Positions 41,446-53,577 of a stretch of 64,000 bases of DNA are shown one piece after another. The notes beneath the pieces were generated by a model. The model searched no databases. It was not told the origin of the DNA and saw nothing but the letters and a program-made list of their open reading frames with translations. Source of the stretch: Falciphora oryzae (taxonomy: Eukaryota > Ascomycota > Sordariomycetes > Magnaporthales > Magnaporthaceae); contig JNVV01000011.1 in assembly GCA_000733355.1 (NCBI GenBank), forward strand, positions 114,679 to 178,678. Direction: 5' to 3'. The position numbers and the translations under genes are program-made. Numbering within the stretch: the first letter of the stretch is position 1; every line of letters starts with the position of its first letter.

Positions 41446-43569
41446 ATGTCAGGGTTCGAAATTGCTGGCGCGGTTCTAGCAGCAATCCCCACGATCATCT
41501 CTGCCCTTGACAGCTACAAAAAGGCTGATCAGCGACTCAAGTTCTGGCGGAGCTTTTGGAGGAATCACAAGACACTCGCGGGGGACCTCGAGCACGAAAA
41601 ATGCAACTTCGAACTTAACCTCAAGACTTTGTTGCTCCCCCTCCAAATAGATGATGCCAGGTTGTTTAATTCACAAGCTCACTTCCCCAGATTGATATTT
41701 TCCGATAGTACGATTCTGGGGGCGATTTATCGTCACTTACTGATAAGTGATCTATCTCCCTTAGAATCCAAGCGCTCCTTGACCAGCCAGGAGGGCCCGA
41801 GTGGAAACGTCCAGGACCGGAAGAGTCTATCAAGAAGAGACTGGGAGACTCATACGACTCTTACCTGCGAATCATGGAAGCATTCCAGAGTGCCATAGGT
41901 GCGCTAGAACAGCAGCTGAAGTTGAAGCCTCCTGGCACAGGGGTGGGAGACGTCACGTACCAGATCAACAGAATCATACTCAGTGCCGACGGTGGATCAA
42001 AGGCCAGGGAGCTACTTGGCGAGCTCGCAAAGCGCAACCAGCAGCTCGAGAGACTACTCACGTCGACAGATAAGGTAGCCCAGCTCAGCCAGCAACGCAA
42101 CCAACCTTTCCTCACGGGGATGTCAGCGAGGTCGAACTCGGTCGTGCTGTCGTTTTGGAAAAAAGCATCTGGTCTCTACTGGGCCCTGCAAACCACATGG
42201 TGCAGCTGTTCTTGTCCTATGATTCACATGACCCACATGCTGCTGGAACACCAAACAGCCCATCAAAAGCACCAGTACGAGGTGATGTTTGCCGCATCGG
42301 AGTCGGCGATGTGCTGGAAGCTGCGCAAGACACTTCTTGTATTGGCAGAGGCCGAGACCCAGGCGACAGCAGCTCCCAAATTGGGCGATGATGTTTCGCT
42401 AATCAAAGGCCCGAGCCCGGGAAATGGTTCCAATACCGCCGCCAAAAAGATGCAAAAGACAGACGACTGCCCGGCTAGAGAGCGTAGGGCAAGATCGCGA
42501 GGCAAGGAGAGGCTCAGCGACATGAGTGAGCCTGGTGCAAAGATTAAGATGGCGTCCACGGACGTCTTCTTGGGGCGGCCGCCTATGTCGAAAGCGCCGC
42601 CCATGACCAAGCGGGCAAGAGTACGGGCGGAATCACCCACGCCAAGCACGTCAAAAAAAATCGACGTCGCAGATGACAGCTTTTGCCACCCGGACAAGCG
42701 TGCAGTCGACATCGCAAGCAGCGACCCCACCGTCAAGCCTCGCAAACATGTGCGGTACGCTCCACAAGCTTGAGCGCGCGAGTGGCCAGCATGCTGGAAT
42801 TTTGCACTACAAGGGCGGGGATGAAGACTACAGGTACTACCTGTACCCGGAGCCCGAGGAAACGGTGCTCCGAAGCGACTTCGTCACGCTACACCAGCTC
42901 CTCATCGAGGACAAGGTGCCGCCACTCAAATTCAGGGAGAGGCTGCTTATCTCCCTTTCCCTTGCGTGGTCCTTCCTCAAGCTTCTGGATTCGCCGTGGA
43001 TCCCCAATCACTGGACGACAAAGGACATAATCTTCTTCCCGCACGCAAAAGAACCACACCTTTTAGATCTGGAGAAGCCACACGTCAAGGGGCGGCCGTC
43101 ACCAGACGATGATAAAGATAAGGGCAAAGGATTCGCCGTCGACACTGGGGACGGGGGACACTGGAGCCAGGCCCGCGGGGCGAGTAGACGGGCCTCGCTG
43201 AGCCGGCTAGGGATCGTGCTCGAGGAGCTATGCTTCAGGTGCAGCATCGAGAAGAGAAGGGCATGGCAGCGCGGCTACCTCCAACGGCTGAGCCCCAGTA
43301 CCAAGCAGGAGCAGCTGGAGGTGGATGTCCTTGTGGGACTCGGGTGGCGACGTGACATCAAGGAGGAAGCCGCCGGGCCCGAGTTCAGCCAGGCTGTCGA
43401 GTGGTGCTTGGCCGGCAATGACGTGTCGGCGAGCGGGTCGGACTCCTGGCGACGCGAGATGCTCAAAGAAGTTGTGTGGCCTCTTGAGAGGGCATGTCAA
43501 GTGTTCCGGAAGGACAATGGGGCAAGGCATGCGGAGGGATTGGCGGATACTAGTACTACAGCATGTTGA
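41446..43569 (+). CDS. DUF7580-domain protein (3 exons proposed, about 655 aa)
   Basis: The start MSGFEIAGAVLAAIPTIISAL is the usual N-terminus of this large fungal family. Exon 1 is 41446-41660; intron 1 (41661-41764) joins DDAR to IQALLDQPGG in phase. Exon 2 contains RLGDSYDSYL and a coiled helical region (AKRNQQLERLL). The C-terminal DUF7580 part is in a different frame from about 42673: ANMCGTLHKLE, VTLHQLLIED, RERLLISLSLAWSFLKLLDSPW and LGIVLEELCF. I propose a 52-nt GT-AG intron at 42621-42672 to connect them; if that is wrong, the gene has a frameshift near 42740. Role unknown; related proteins occur beside NLR and HET genes. Confidence 0.75.
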
Positions 43570-43660
43570 TTTGGGCGAAATACATGGCATTCCGTCCCCT
43601 ACTCTATCCTTCCCAGAACCGCCAGAGACCACATCATGCCCCCAGCCCCTCACAGCAGCC

Positions 43661-43779
43661 ACATACGACCATACCCACTGGAATACACGGGATCCCGTCC
43701 GCTCTCCCCTAGTTAAACCAGTGAGGGCCGAACTAGTACTCAGGTGGGTGACCACTGGGGAATCCTCGGTGTTGTATGT
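43661..43779 (+). rRNA. 5S rRNA (dispersed single copy)
   Basis: The sequence from ACATACGACCATACCCACTGG to GGTGTTGTATG reads as an ascomycete 5S rRNA of Neurospora type: 5' ACATACGACC pairs with the 3' end GTTGTATG, and the box A/C control region (AGTACTCAGGTGGGTGACC) is present. It is followed at once by a T15 run, the Pol III terminator, and then the assembly gap. Sordariomycetes carry 5S genes scattered singly in the genome and not inside the rDNA repeat. Confidence 0.93.
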
Positions 43780-43911
43780 TTTTTTTTTTTTTTNNNNNNN
43801 NNNNNNNNNNNNNNNNNNNNNNNNNNNNNNNNNNNNNNNNNNNNNNNNNNNNNNNNNNNNNNNNNNNNNNNNNNNNNNNNNNNNNNNNNNNNNNNNNNNN
43901 NNNNNNNNNNN
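43779..43911. other. Poly(T) terminator and assembly gap (118 N)
   Basis: T-run at 43779-43793 followed by undetermined bases 43794-43911. The real gap size is unknown. Confidence 0.95.
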
Positions 43912-44032
43912 TACATGCTGTGCCTCCATTTAGAAGATTTGATGTCAATCCATGTGACTCGCGCGTGCTCGTCCTTTTGCAATGGTTGCCAGAAATGCAC
44001 CTCCTCAGTCCGAACATCCGGTCCTCCCCAAC

Positions 44033-44425
44033 CTAATCCAGCACCCCAAGCAGCAAGGCGCCCGTGGCAGCGACCATAGGCGCGTACCCCCAGTGGTTCC
44101 ACTCGCCCTTGCCGTGCGCCTTGCACACGAGCCCGTCCGTAAAAGCGACGGCGCCGAGCGCGACCAGCAGCCAGCCGAGCGTCGACGTGTGGCCGTTGAG
44201 GCCGGCGGCGAAGATGGCGACGCCTACGAAAATGTCGCGCACGCCGTAAACCACCATCAAACTGTCGACCATGCGCTGGTCCGCGGGCGCCTTGGGCGGC
44301 GCGAACTCGAAAAAGGTCAGCGCGTGCGCGGGCCGCACGATCGCGTTGACGCCGAAGCCCGCGATGATGCCGCCGAAGGCGTACGCCGCCCACCGGAGGA
44401 AGGGCGATTGCGAGAGCGGCGACAT
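44033..44425 (-). CDS. DUF4267-type small integral membrane protein (130 aa)
   Basis: A single-exon protein with four predicted transmembrane helices: about residues 12-30 (AAYAFGGIIAGFGVNAIV), 55-75 (LMVVYGVRDIFVGVAIF), 80-100 (TSTLGWLLVALGAVAF) and 112-129 (GYAPMVAATGALLLGVL). The GVRDIFVG motif and a following Asp-Gly (FTDGLVCKAHGKG) fit the DUF4267 family of fungal and bacterial membrane proteins with unknown function. Intact start and stop. The Glu-rich track in other frames is only a shadow. Confidence 0.83.
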   Translation of the reverse strand: MSPLSQSPFLRWAAYAFGGIIAGFGVNAIVRPAHALTFFEFAPPKAPADQRMVDSLMVVYGVRDIFVGVAIFAAGLNGHTSTLGWLLVALGAVAFTDGLVCKAHGKGEWNHWGYAPMVAATGALLLGVLD

Positions 44426-45770
44426 GTTTTTGTTTGTTTGCCGGCGGAGGGGGCGCTGGAGCTGTGCCCTAGTGCGAGCTCGGATCCGGATTTATCGGCG
44501 CAGCTGGGAGACGAGCATCAGCGCCCTCGTTCACTTCCTCTAGTGGAAGCTGTCTCACCTTGGGAGACCGAATCCGGCGAGGTTATCGAATGGGGCAAAA
44601 GGGTGCCGACAAATTGCGAGCGAAAAGCGCATTGAGATGCGCGATTTGCTCAGGCCAGCCGGGTCTTTTGATGTTGGAGAGAGGGGGTTGGCACAGGTCC
44701 GAGGATGGCGGAAGTCAAACAAATGCTTGGCAGACGCCCACGTCGTTTCAAGAGTAGAACAGAGCCGGCCGCTCGGGGCCGAGCAGGCATCCGAGCTTGA
44801 CCCGGGCTGCGATAGCTTTGAGCACAAGGGACCTGCCCGGAGATGGGAAAGAACCCCGAGTCTCCGCTTGATATATCCGAGGGCGGTCCGATTTCCCAGC
44901 AGACCGCAGGAGCGTCGAGCTCCTTGATGGGCCATCCGAGTGCCGACTTCGGGTGCTGGAATTGCCGCATCCGGGGCTTCGGGAGGACATGACGCGACGG
45001 AGCAGCCGTACTGCTGTACTGAGGAGCATTTGGGCTCCCGTACCAGACCGACTCCGCGGCGCAGCAGGCGCAAGAGCAGGCGTCATCCGCCCTCCGGTCA
45101 GCTGGACTTTGGGGAGCGTCTTCCGCGCCTCCAGGTGGCGCGCACAAACGCCCGCGGCCACGATCTCAAGATTACTCAAGGCCGTCTCCCTGCGCCAGAC
45201 TTGCTGGCACTCCTGCATCTCCGCGTCCAGGGCTCACAATCCTCTCCCGCTCCGAGAGCCTCCACGAGAGTCCGCGCGCGCGTCTCCGGTAACCAAGATT
45301 TGCGCCGCCAAAACGGCCGATGCTAGGGGTCACCTCTCCCGCATCCCACACACACACACTTGCTCCCCACTCCATTATGCAGCAAGGTCCTCCGGGTCTT
45401 TCAATCGGCTGGCCGTCTGCCCTTTTTACGCTAAACCTTTTCCTCCAACATTTCGCGGAAGACCGGGTGGTCCGACTGAATGATTTACGTAAGCGCAGGC
45501 AGACGCGCACGAGAAGGGATAATATTGTGCCGATTAGTTAGGGACTTGTGCTGCTTCTGTAGCTCATTGTGACCCTAGAGGGTGTATTGCTAACCTCTCT
45601 AACCCATTTTATATGCCAATAAAACACGATATCCAAGCGATATACAAGCGCTGTCTTTGTGTGCTGTAGTAATGAGGCCAAGCTGAAAACAGTGGCAGAT
45701 ATATCCGAATGCAAAACGAGGCGTGTCCAAAAGGAAAAGATGCGTCTATATATCCCATGACACCGCAAAA
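44426..45770. other. Intergenic, no supportable gene
   Basis: 1.3 kb with overlapping short frames on both strands and a short CA repeat near 45348. Nothing recognised. Confidence 0.5.
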
Positions 45771-47608
45771 TCACGAGATCCATGCAAACAGCAGCGCTAA
45801 GCCCGAGGCGACAATGACGCCACCGAGACCGGCATCAGGTCTTCCCGCAGCGTTCTTGTTGTTGCCGCTGCCACTAGTGGGCCCGGCCTGGCCGGGAACG
45901 GTGGTGGTGAACATGCCGCTCCCATCGCAGTTGGTGCAGCCCTCGCTGTCGCCCGTCTGCGTCGGCTTGGACCCGCCCCCGGTGGGCGTGGCCGTGCAGC
46001 GGCCCGTCGCGGACGGCACGGCATCGGCGCCGGTGCCGATGGATGCGATGCCCTGCGACCCGGAGCCGCAGTTGGCGGCCTGGGCGAGGTGGATGTTGCG
46101 GTTGTCCTGGTCATAAACAACATACGCGGCGCGCAGGAAGCTGGCGCCCAGCACGGGCTCGCCGCGGTCCGACTCGACGGGCAGGACGCCCACGACGCAG
46201 GTGAAGCCCGAGGCGCGCCAGATGAAGTCGGCGAACGAGACGCGGATGCGCTTGGCGCCGCTGCCGGTGCCGAAGCCAAAGTCGACGGTGCCGTTCATGT
46301 CGCGCACGTTGCAGTTCACGACGTAGAAGCCCGACGTGCGGTCGTAGCGCGCCGTCGGGAAGCTCTCGCCGATGGCGCGGAACATGGCCGCCGGCAGCCG
46401 CGAGAGCGTACCTCCGCTGTCGAGGAAGACGGGCTCGCCCTTGGGGGTGGACGCGGACCGGAAGGCGTTGGTCGACTTGCCGTCGGTGCCCGTGACGGTC
46501 AGCGACGTCATGTAGACGTAGTACCGGTCCGCGCCGCGAGGTGTCTCGGACGGCCTCAGGATCGGGAGCTTGGCCAGGCTGCCGATGAACTTGGTGGTGT
46601 CGACGCCACCAAAGATGACCGCCCCTATGCAAACATGACGGATAAGCTTTTATGCCACAATCTTATGTTCCCCCACACGAACCTTCTATATAGTTTGTGG
46701 GGGAGGCGCATATGACGGGTTACATACCGTTGGGACTGTCAACGCTCCTCAGGTCCAGGCTAAATGCCCGACTCTTGATCTGGCCCTGCTCGGCTAGACT
46801 ATCCAGCACGAACGAGTAGTTGACCGACCTAGATGATATCTTGGGCCCGAGACCGAGAATTCCCATGGGGATGTCGAAGCTCGAGGTCGCAGCGCCAAAT
46901 ATTTGGTCCGTAATCTTCGCTCCGGCTACAGAGGTGTGTTAGAGCTGGGTACAAACAGCTAGAATCGATACCAGAAATGTTCGAGCGCGAGACGTCAAAA
47001 CACTTACATCCAACAGTGATGGTGTCCGCGACATAGCGCAACGACACGTTGCCTTTGCCGTACTGGATAAACCCCGTCGAGGAGGCGTCCTTGACAGTCG
47101 AGCTCCGCGACATGCTGTACTTGGGGAACTGGTCGCAGAACCGCCTGCTGTTGGAGCGCGTGCAGTCCGGGTTGACCCACAGCTCCGACGACCCCGTGTC
47201 GATGATGACCTCGACCGGCTGCGGCGGCGTCCCGATCCCGAGGTCGATCGAGTAGATGGTCCCGTCCTGCAGGTTGCCGAGCGACACTTCTGTCTGCCTG
47301 GCCCTCAGCAGGACTTCGCTCTCGTCGCGCCGCCGCTTCACGCTGCTGTTGCTGCTGCTGTCGTCGCCATCGTCGTCGAGGGGCGGCCGGCTCCGCATCG
47401 CGTGCACGGGGAACCGGATGAAGCCCTCGCCCACCTCGGCGTCTCCCGGCGACACTTCGCGGGCGTCAAGGGGATGGTGGCCGACCGCCGGGGAGTCGTC
47501 GGCGAACGTGGCAGCAACATCCGCCACGGCCGCGGCCCGCGCCTGTGCGCCGAAGCCCGCCGCGGCCGCCGCGCTGGCGAGCAGCAGCCTTTGGAGCGGG
47601 GCGAGCAT
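45771..47608 (-). CDS. GPI-anchored pepsin-like aspartic protease (yapsin type; 3 exons, 550 aa)
   Basis: Exons: 47608-47008, 46925-46728 and 46624-45771, in phase. It has an Ala-rich signal peptide and a propeptide with a kexin-like KRRR site near residues 91-94. The first catalytic motif is VIIDTGSSELWV (Asp about 137) and the second is FLDSGGTLSRLP (Asp about 335). The S/G after the second Asp is common in yapsin-like enzymes. A Ser/Thr/Gly-rich stalk (TPTGGGSKPTQTGD) and a hydrophobic C-terminal tail (GGVIVASGLALLFAWIS) predict a GPI anchor on plasma membrane or wall. It probably trims cell-surface or wall proteins. Similar Asp positions and length support an active enzyme. Confidence 0.9.
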
Positions 47609-49862
47609 CGTCAGAATGCAACGCGGGGACCCAACAGGCAGAACGGGGGAAAATCCGTGCGCCCGATACGCCGTTCCCCAGGATCGTCTGGCTGGAGAAA
47701 CTGACGCGCGCGCGTGTCAAGGTGTCAGGTTAATTTGCGTTCCTATCCCCCGCCTGAACCTTCGTTGGATTCGAGGCGCTCCACCGCAATTCTAACCGGA
47801 ACTCTCGATTGGAAATGGGGCGGGTTCGGGAGTCCAGGCGGCCGAAAAGCTCGTCGCTGTCGCTGTCGAGGAGAAAGCGCTGTCACGGAGCAGTCGGTCG
47901 CCGGCGACACGAGATTATACACTCGGTGGACGCGCGCAGAGACGGATGGACAGTAAAACAGAAGAAGGAGAGAAAGAGGAAAAGACGGGAACAGCAAAGA
48001 GGCCGTCGCCAACGACTGGCTGCGCCAGGGTGGGGGGAGATTGGAGCGAGCAGGGGATCGCAAGGCATGATGATGAAACGGCCCCGTCCAAGGGCCTGGG
48101 CGCAGGCTAGTTGCGCCTCCCGACGACCCGTCCAGGCCTGCTAGGCCCCAACCTCGCAGCTGAAGTGCAGCTTGGTCCCTTGGCTGGTGGGCAGGCCAAG
48201 CCAATAAAGCTGCCTGCCCGTCGAGCCAACATTCTGGGGATGGTGGCGTGGTGGCCGAGATCAGCCCGCGAGCTCAGCCGCAGGTGGAGCAAACACGCCG
48301 AAAGGGGGTTGCGGTAATTTCCCCTCCAGCGCCATGCGGAATCGCTCCACATGCAGGCCGGAATCTCCCCATCGTGGACGTGCCCTCCCGCAGTCGGGTT
48401 TGGTTTATCGGTTCGAACAATGCATGGGATTGTCTTCCTTTGACAGGCTGTTTGTTGGTGACAGAGCGGAGCAAAATAAAAAGATGGCAGAAATCAATGG
48501 ATGGTTGATGTCCATCGCAGACCCACCCAACCCAGCTCCGCGTCTTCCGAACGTTGGATCGCCGATCGCAAAGCCCGACGAAAGGGCTGGGGGCCTCCAT
48601 CTTGGCCCTTTGTCTGGTCTTGCTTTTTCGATGTGCTGGCCGGCCCGCACTGTCCACGCAATCGCTCGCGGCCATTGTCGCTGTTGACACTGAACAGCCA
48701 GCGCACTCGCATGCAAGGAATGCACGCTCCTTCGGGGAAGCCGCTACGGCCACCATAATCTCCAGCGTGAATGCGAATGTTGGAGAGCGCATTGCACGTG
48801 GCTTGGGCCAGGGCGCCGCCACAGCTGACAGATTGTCCACGGCACTGCTGGAAACAGGAATCATGAGATGGTGATCGTCCCAAAGCTTATTTTCACACGA
48901 GGTGGAATCGACTCCTCTTTTTTCCCCTGGATCCGCCGATCCCTCTTGGAATGGGCAAGAACCTGTGTGGCTCGCTCCCTCGGTTCCATGGAGTGGTCAT
49001 CGGGTGTCGTGTCGACCGGTGTTCTGGCTTCTTTACGAGGTAGAATTGTCAGCCCTGGGAAATAACCCTCCTTCATGGGCAGGTGAACATCCCCTGGGAC
49101 GATTAAATACCGCGACAATGACCAAGCAAGACTTGAAATTCATCCAAACCCGTGCTTTCCCATGGCTCCCATCAGAGTCGACACGCGGTACTCTGCATCC
49201 CGGCACCCAGGCACCCTGACGGGAAGGATAGCGGTTCAACCCTGTTTTGAACACTGCATGGCCGTGCCGTCGGAGGCTCCCGCAGATGCTGGTGTTGGCC
49301 AGCACTCGCATCCGTGGGCCAGACGGACGCAAGCCCGTCGACATTACCGAGGCCAAGAACGATGGCAAGCGCAGGGACCAAGTGAACGAGGACCCGACAA
49401 CAGGGAAACACGGCCGCCACGACGTCCGACTCGAAACCGGTCACGTTCCGTGGGATCAGGCTCGGGCGACTCATTAGTCGCTGGCAAGAATCAGAGTATT
49501 CATCGATCAATCTTGCGAACCGCACCCGACGGCCCGATCAAGACTGCACTTCGCCATGACGACAGCACACGCAGTATCACGGCTCGACAGAACCGTTTGG
49601 AAGCGGTGTCAGTTCATTCACTCTGGTATTTTTTAGGACATTGCCCACTACTCAGGCCAAGACTCGGCCACGTGCCCGTGAACACGAGAGCAAAACGTGG
49701 TACCCAGAGTTTGGAGAGTTTGCGGTTCGAACTATCAGATCAACGGGAGCCAGCACGAATCGCCACGGGCCCGCGAAGCCCAAAACACCATAATCATCCC
49801 AAAAACCAAAACGCCCGCTTGTCCCCAACCTTGGCGCCACTGCCTCCAGCCACATTCCATAC
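47609..49862. other. Intergenic, no supportable gene
   Basis: 2.25 kb upstream of the aspartic protease. Several frames up to 196 codons are open on both strands, but they overlap one another, lack domains, and have the composition of GC-rich non-coding DNA. Confidence 0.45.
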
Positions 49863-50858
49863 TCACAGCCACTTGCTCTTTGCCCAGTCCCACAGCTGCT
49901 CGGCCGGGCAGCCCAGCCTGCACTCGACGCCCTTGTCCCCGCCGCCCGGCGACGCCCTCCGGATGATCTCGGTGATGAGGCTGCCGCCCTGGAGCGCGAC
50001 GAAGCTGAACTGCGCGCGCGCGCCGCCTCCCCCCGCGTCCGGGCGGCACTTCCACACCATGTCCATGCTGCCGCGCAGCGTGCGCAGGTTGTCGAGCAGG
50101 CCCTTGTGGCAGCCGTCGCGCTCGTCGCCCCAGCCGTTGGTCCACAGGTTGGCTACTAGGTGCCGCTCGCCCACCCACTCGGTCGTGGGGCGCCAGCCCT
50201 CGAGGCAGCAGTAGGATCCTGAGCTGCTGCTGCTTCTGCTGCTGGCGGTGGCGGTAGGCTTTCCGACGCAGCTGCCGGCGCCAGTGGTGACGGCCAGGAT
50301 GGCGGTGACGGTCGTGACGTCGCTGACGGTCGAGACGGCCGTGGTGGTCCTGGTGCCGACGAAGAAGCCGAAGCTGCTGCTGGGGTCGGGCCCTGTGGCC
50401 GTGATGTTGGCGACGACGGTGCGGTACACGGTCGACGTGTCCACCCAGCTGGCGACCTTGCGTGTGACCGTCGGGCCCACGGTAAGGATCGTCCGGGTGA
50501 CCGTGGGCCCGGGGACGCTGACGTTGACCGTCTGCGTCTCCCAGAACGTGACCGCGGGGCCGGTGACGGTCGTGGGCAGAACGGCGACGACCGTCGTCAC
50601 GCTCGGGACCACCCGCACCACGCTTTGTGTCACGGTAACGGGGGAGGGCACGGGGCCGCGGAAATCACAGCCCTGGGCCGCGGGCATGCCCTGCGTGATG
50701 GTGATGACGGGCAGGGTGACGGAGGCGCCAGCAGCGAGGATGGCCTCGCCACCAGTCAAGGTGATGGTGGAGACGGCCGGGCGCGGGGCCATTGTTTTGC
50801 CCTGCGCCACGCCGAAGATGGCGGCCAGTACGGTCGCGGCCTGGGCGAAGAACCGCAT
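49863..50858 (-). CDS. Secreted Thr/Val-rich extracellular protein (331 aa)
   Basis: The ATG at 50858 gives a clean signal peptide (MRFFAQAATVLAAIFGVAQG); the open frame extends further upstream without similarity, so this start is preferred. The first half is a beta-rich, Thr/Val-dominated repeat region with spaced short units of the type VTVTxxVxxVxP (for example TVTRTILTVGPTVTRKV), as in wall-associated adhesin-like proteins. After a Ser run (SSRSSSSSGS) comes a Cys-containing C-terminal domain with Trp-rich motifs (GSYCCLEGWRP, LWTNGWGDERDGCHKG, CRLGCPAEQLWDW), which may form disulfides. No known catalytic motif. The frame has no intron. Confidence 0.72.
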   Translation of the reverse strand: MRFFAQAATVLAAIFGVAQGKTMAPRPAVSTITLTGGEAILAAGASVTLPVITITQGMPAAQGCDFRGPVPSPVTVTQSVVRVVPSVTTVVAVLPTTVTGPAVTFWETQTVNVSVPGPTVTRTILTVGPTVTRKVASWVDTSTVYRTVVANITATGPDPSSSFGFFVGTRTTTAVSTVSDVTTVTAILAVTTGAGSCVGKPTATASSRSSSSSGSYCCLEGWRPTTEWVGERHLVANLWTNGWGDERDGCHKGLLDNLRTLRGSMDMVWKCRPDAGGGGARAQFSFVALQGGSLITEIIRRASPGGGDKGVECRLGCPAEQLWDWAKSKWL

Positions 50859-52069
50859 GTCCCCGTCGGGATCACTTGTGCGGCGATAAACAGACCTGCC
50901 GAGAAGAAACAAGGGCTGTCTTGATGCTTCGACGAAGCAATTGTCTGGGTATTTTCCGTCTACTGATTCTGCCACGCAGTTCAAGCCGAGAAGGCCGCGT
51001 CGTTGATAGCGGGACACCCTCCTAAGTACAGGCTGTGAACACCTTTCTCCGGATGCATCCCCATCTCTCTAGATACACCATCAAGACCCGCTAGGCTTTG
51101 CGTGGCCGTTGAGTTTATCGCCGCCAGCAACTCAAACTCTGTGTTTTGTGACTTTGCCTCACGAGGCTTCGGCTGTCCCAAGGGCTCATTGTTTTTGCTT
51201 CTGGAGGTTCTCAAGTGGACGTCCATCAGCAACCTTTAGAGAAAACCCAGGTTAAAACTGATATCTGGACAAAACAGCAAGGGCTATGATGAGTCACCAT
51301 TTGTGAATGTATGGACACTTAGATACAAACCAGTAGGGTGGAGGGTTCGGATTGCAGTCTGTCTGCTATTTAGGAAAAATTATTCGAGAATCAATGGATA
51401 TTCGCCCATAAACCTTTTACGCGGTCTTTTGTCCGTCCAACCCGGTCGGAATAATGTGCGACACAATCCGCATGTCGGGGGTTCGCCTGTTTGAACTTGT
51501 GGTTCTTATCACTTGGCATCCGTCGCATTGCGCAATCTCGGGGCCTCTCCACACCAAAGGTAACAAGCCCACAATGCTGGGTCCTGGAGGAGCAAACAGG
51601 GTTATAAATGGATGGAACCTTCCGTATCCCCACTCTTTTGCCCAACACCCTTAACAGAGTTCAGTAACGGCGTAGGACGGAGACAATTGTCCGCAGAGTG
51701 CCTGCGGAGGGGAAAAAAAGGGGTTACCCCAAGCAAGCCATCACGCATTGCCACATAGCGCTCAGAAACGGATGAGATACAGACTATTTTTTTCGACTAT
51801 GTACATATATCGAAGCATGATACATGGGAACCGTGAACCAACCAGAGTATGTCGAACCGCGTATTATACATCCAAGCCCACCCTATCATTACACCATGGC
51901 GCCGGTCATGGCAGAGGTCAGCCAAAAAGCAGTTTGCAATCCGGGCACTGTTGAGCATGTCCCCGTAGAGACAAGACAAGACGAAGCGAAGTAGAGCCAA
52001 GCGTGAAATGACAAAGGAAAAAAAAAAAAAAAAAAGGCCCCCCCAAACAATAACCTTCCTGTTGCCCTA
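50859..52069. other. Intergenic, no supportable gene
   Basis: 1.2 kb with only short frames. A 17-nt A run lies near 52019-52035 beside CCCCCC. Confidence 0.5.
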
Positions 52070-52150
52070 TTATCGTTCCCCAGTTTGGACCGATATTTCA
52101 GTCGTCCTCACGATGCGCCCCAAGTTTTGTTGTTGGTTCTGCTGCTGCTC

Positions 52151-52189
<39 letters not shown>

Positions 52190-53577
52190 GTAGTAGTACT
52201 GCGCCTGCTGCTGCTTCTCGGCGCTGTACGCCCCACCGTTCTGGGAGTGGTCCGCGGTGGCGTTGGCGTACATGCTGGCAGCGATGCTGCCGGGAGCCGT
52301 GAGCTCGCCGAGCGCGAGCTCCTCGGTGCTGATGCTGGCCGTGCGGTTGCGCCTGTTGGCCGACGACGTGCCGCCGCCCTTGCTGCCGCTGAAGTTGGTG
52401 GCGCGCGGGCTGGCGAGAGTCGAGCCGCCGTAGCGCAGGTAGGCGCTGCGGTCCTTGGAGGCGCGAGACAGGCCGAGCCCGGGCAGGAGGCGGGCGAGCA
52501 GTGGGCGCAGGGTCGGCAGGCTGGAGGCGATGATGGAGACGTTGAGCTCGATGCAGGACCAGATGGCAGCCCCGATGTTCTCCCACGACGGGTCCTGGCT
52601 GACGACGCCGGCGTGGAGAGTGAACATGCGGTAGACGGAGATGATGCAGACGCTGAAAGGAGAAAGGGGTATTGTTAGCGAGAGTACGTTTGTTTAGTGG
52701 TGGGGTTTTTTGCATAGCCACTTGATGAGAACGGTAGCCAGAATAGGACTTACAAGAAGCCTAGGCAAAAGATGCCCATGACCATGACCTTCTGCTTCGT
52801 GGGGAGCTGGAGCTTCCACACTGACGGCAGCGGGATGCAGAAGATGGCGATGTCGGTGGCCATGCTCATGCCCGAGGAGAGATACCAGATGGGCAAGGTG
52901 TCGAGGCACTTGGTGGCCATTGAGGGGATGATGATGCCGAGGGGCAGGCATGCGAAGCCGAGCAGGAGGGCCTGGGTGATGGCCCAGGCGCAGACGTAGA
53001 TGATGGACCAGAAGCAAATGCTTTGGACGATGGCGTCCTGGAAGATGCGCTTGAACTGGAATAGGAAGCCAAGCTTGACCACGTTCATGGCCATGTTGTA
53101 GTGGAGGATGGCGACCATGAGGAACTGCGCAGAACAAAAAGCGTCGTGCATGTTGATTAGCCTACTGTAGATGCGAGAATAGGGGAATGAGGTTTCTTGA
53201 GAGAGAGCTTACCTTCAGCTGCTGCAAGCCCTCTTTCTCGCCAACTGTTGCTTGATGCCTGCCCATACCATACTTGACCTCAAAGACCATGGCGATCGAG
53301 TTGACAAGCGACAAGATCTGATTTCGCGCCGATGAGCTGTCAGAGAATGGTCTTGCCGCTATGTAGCGCATGTGCAAATGCTGTGTTTGGAGGCAACAAG
53401 ACTCACAGTCGCGACCAACATGGCCCAGTCATCCTTGCCAAGCGCCTTGAGGATCGTTCCGCGCGTGTAGAAGCGGAGTGCCGTGAAGATGAGGGCGGCG
53501 GCGCCGAACGCGCAGGCGACGGAAGTCACCACGGGTCCGTTTGTCTCGGCCACCATCTCGGGGGTGGGCTCGGCCAT
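52070..53577 (-). CDS. PTH11/rhodopsin-fold integral membrane protein with poly-Q tail (4 exons, 409 aa)
   Basis: Exons: 53577-53407, 53317-53213, 53124-52754 and 52652-52070, joined in phase by GT-AG introns of 88-101 nt. The seven hydrophobic helices and the motifs ALRFYTRGTILKALGKDDW, VKYGMGRH, LHYNMAMNVVKLGFL, FWSIIYVCAW and DIAIFCIPLPSVWKL match the fungal rhodopsin-domain (PTH11-like) family of putative receptors. After helix 7 (SCIELNVSIIASSLPTLRPL) a long cytosolic tail follows, Ser-rich, ending in a run of 13 Gln and further Gln-rich sequence encoded by a CAG/CTG repeat. The ligand is unknown; relatives sense surface or host cues. Tail repeats vary readily. Confidence 0.86.
52152..52187. 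repeat. CTG/CAG trinucleotide repeat encoding poly-Q
   Basis: About twelve nearly pure CTG units on the plus strand (CAG on the coding strand) inside the last exon of the rhodopsin-like gene. Confidence 0.85.

Noticed and set aside
42650..42773. KHVRYAP at the end of the DUF7580 exon-2 frame as a real C-terminus
   Set aside because: The overlapping frame (ANMCGTLHKLE onward) carries the conserved domain, so this reading is likely intronic or out of frame.
48274..48864. 196-codon minus-strand frame
   Set aside because: Overlapped by several other open frames, low-information composition, no domain.
49162..50214. 350-codon plus-strand frame
   Set aside because: Its right part is the antisense of the secreted Thr/Val-rich gene; no domain or plausible start context.
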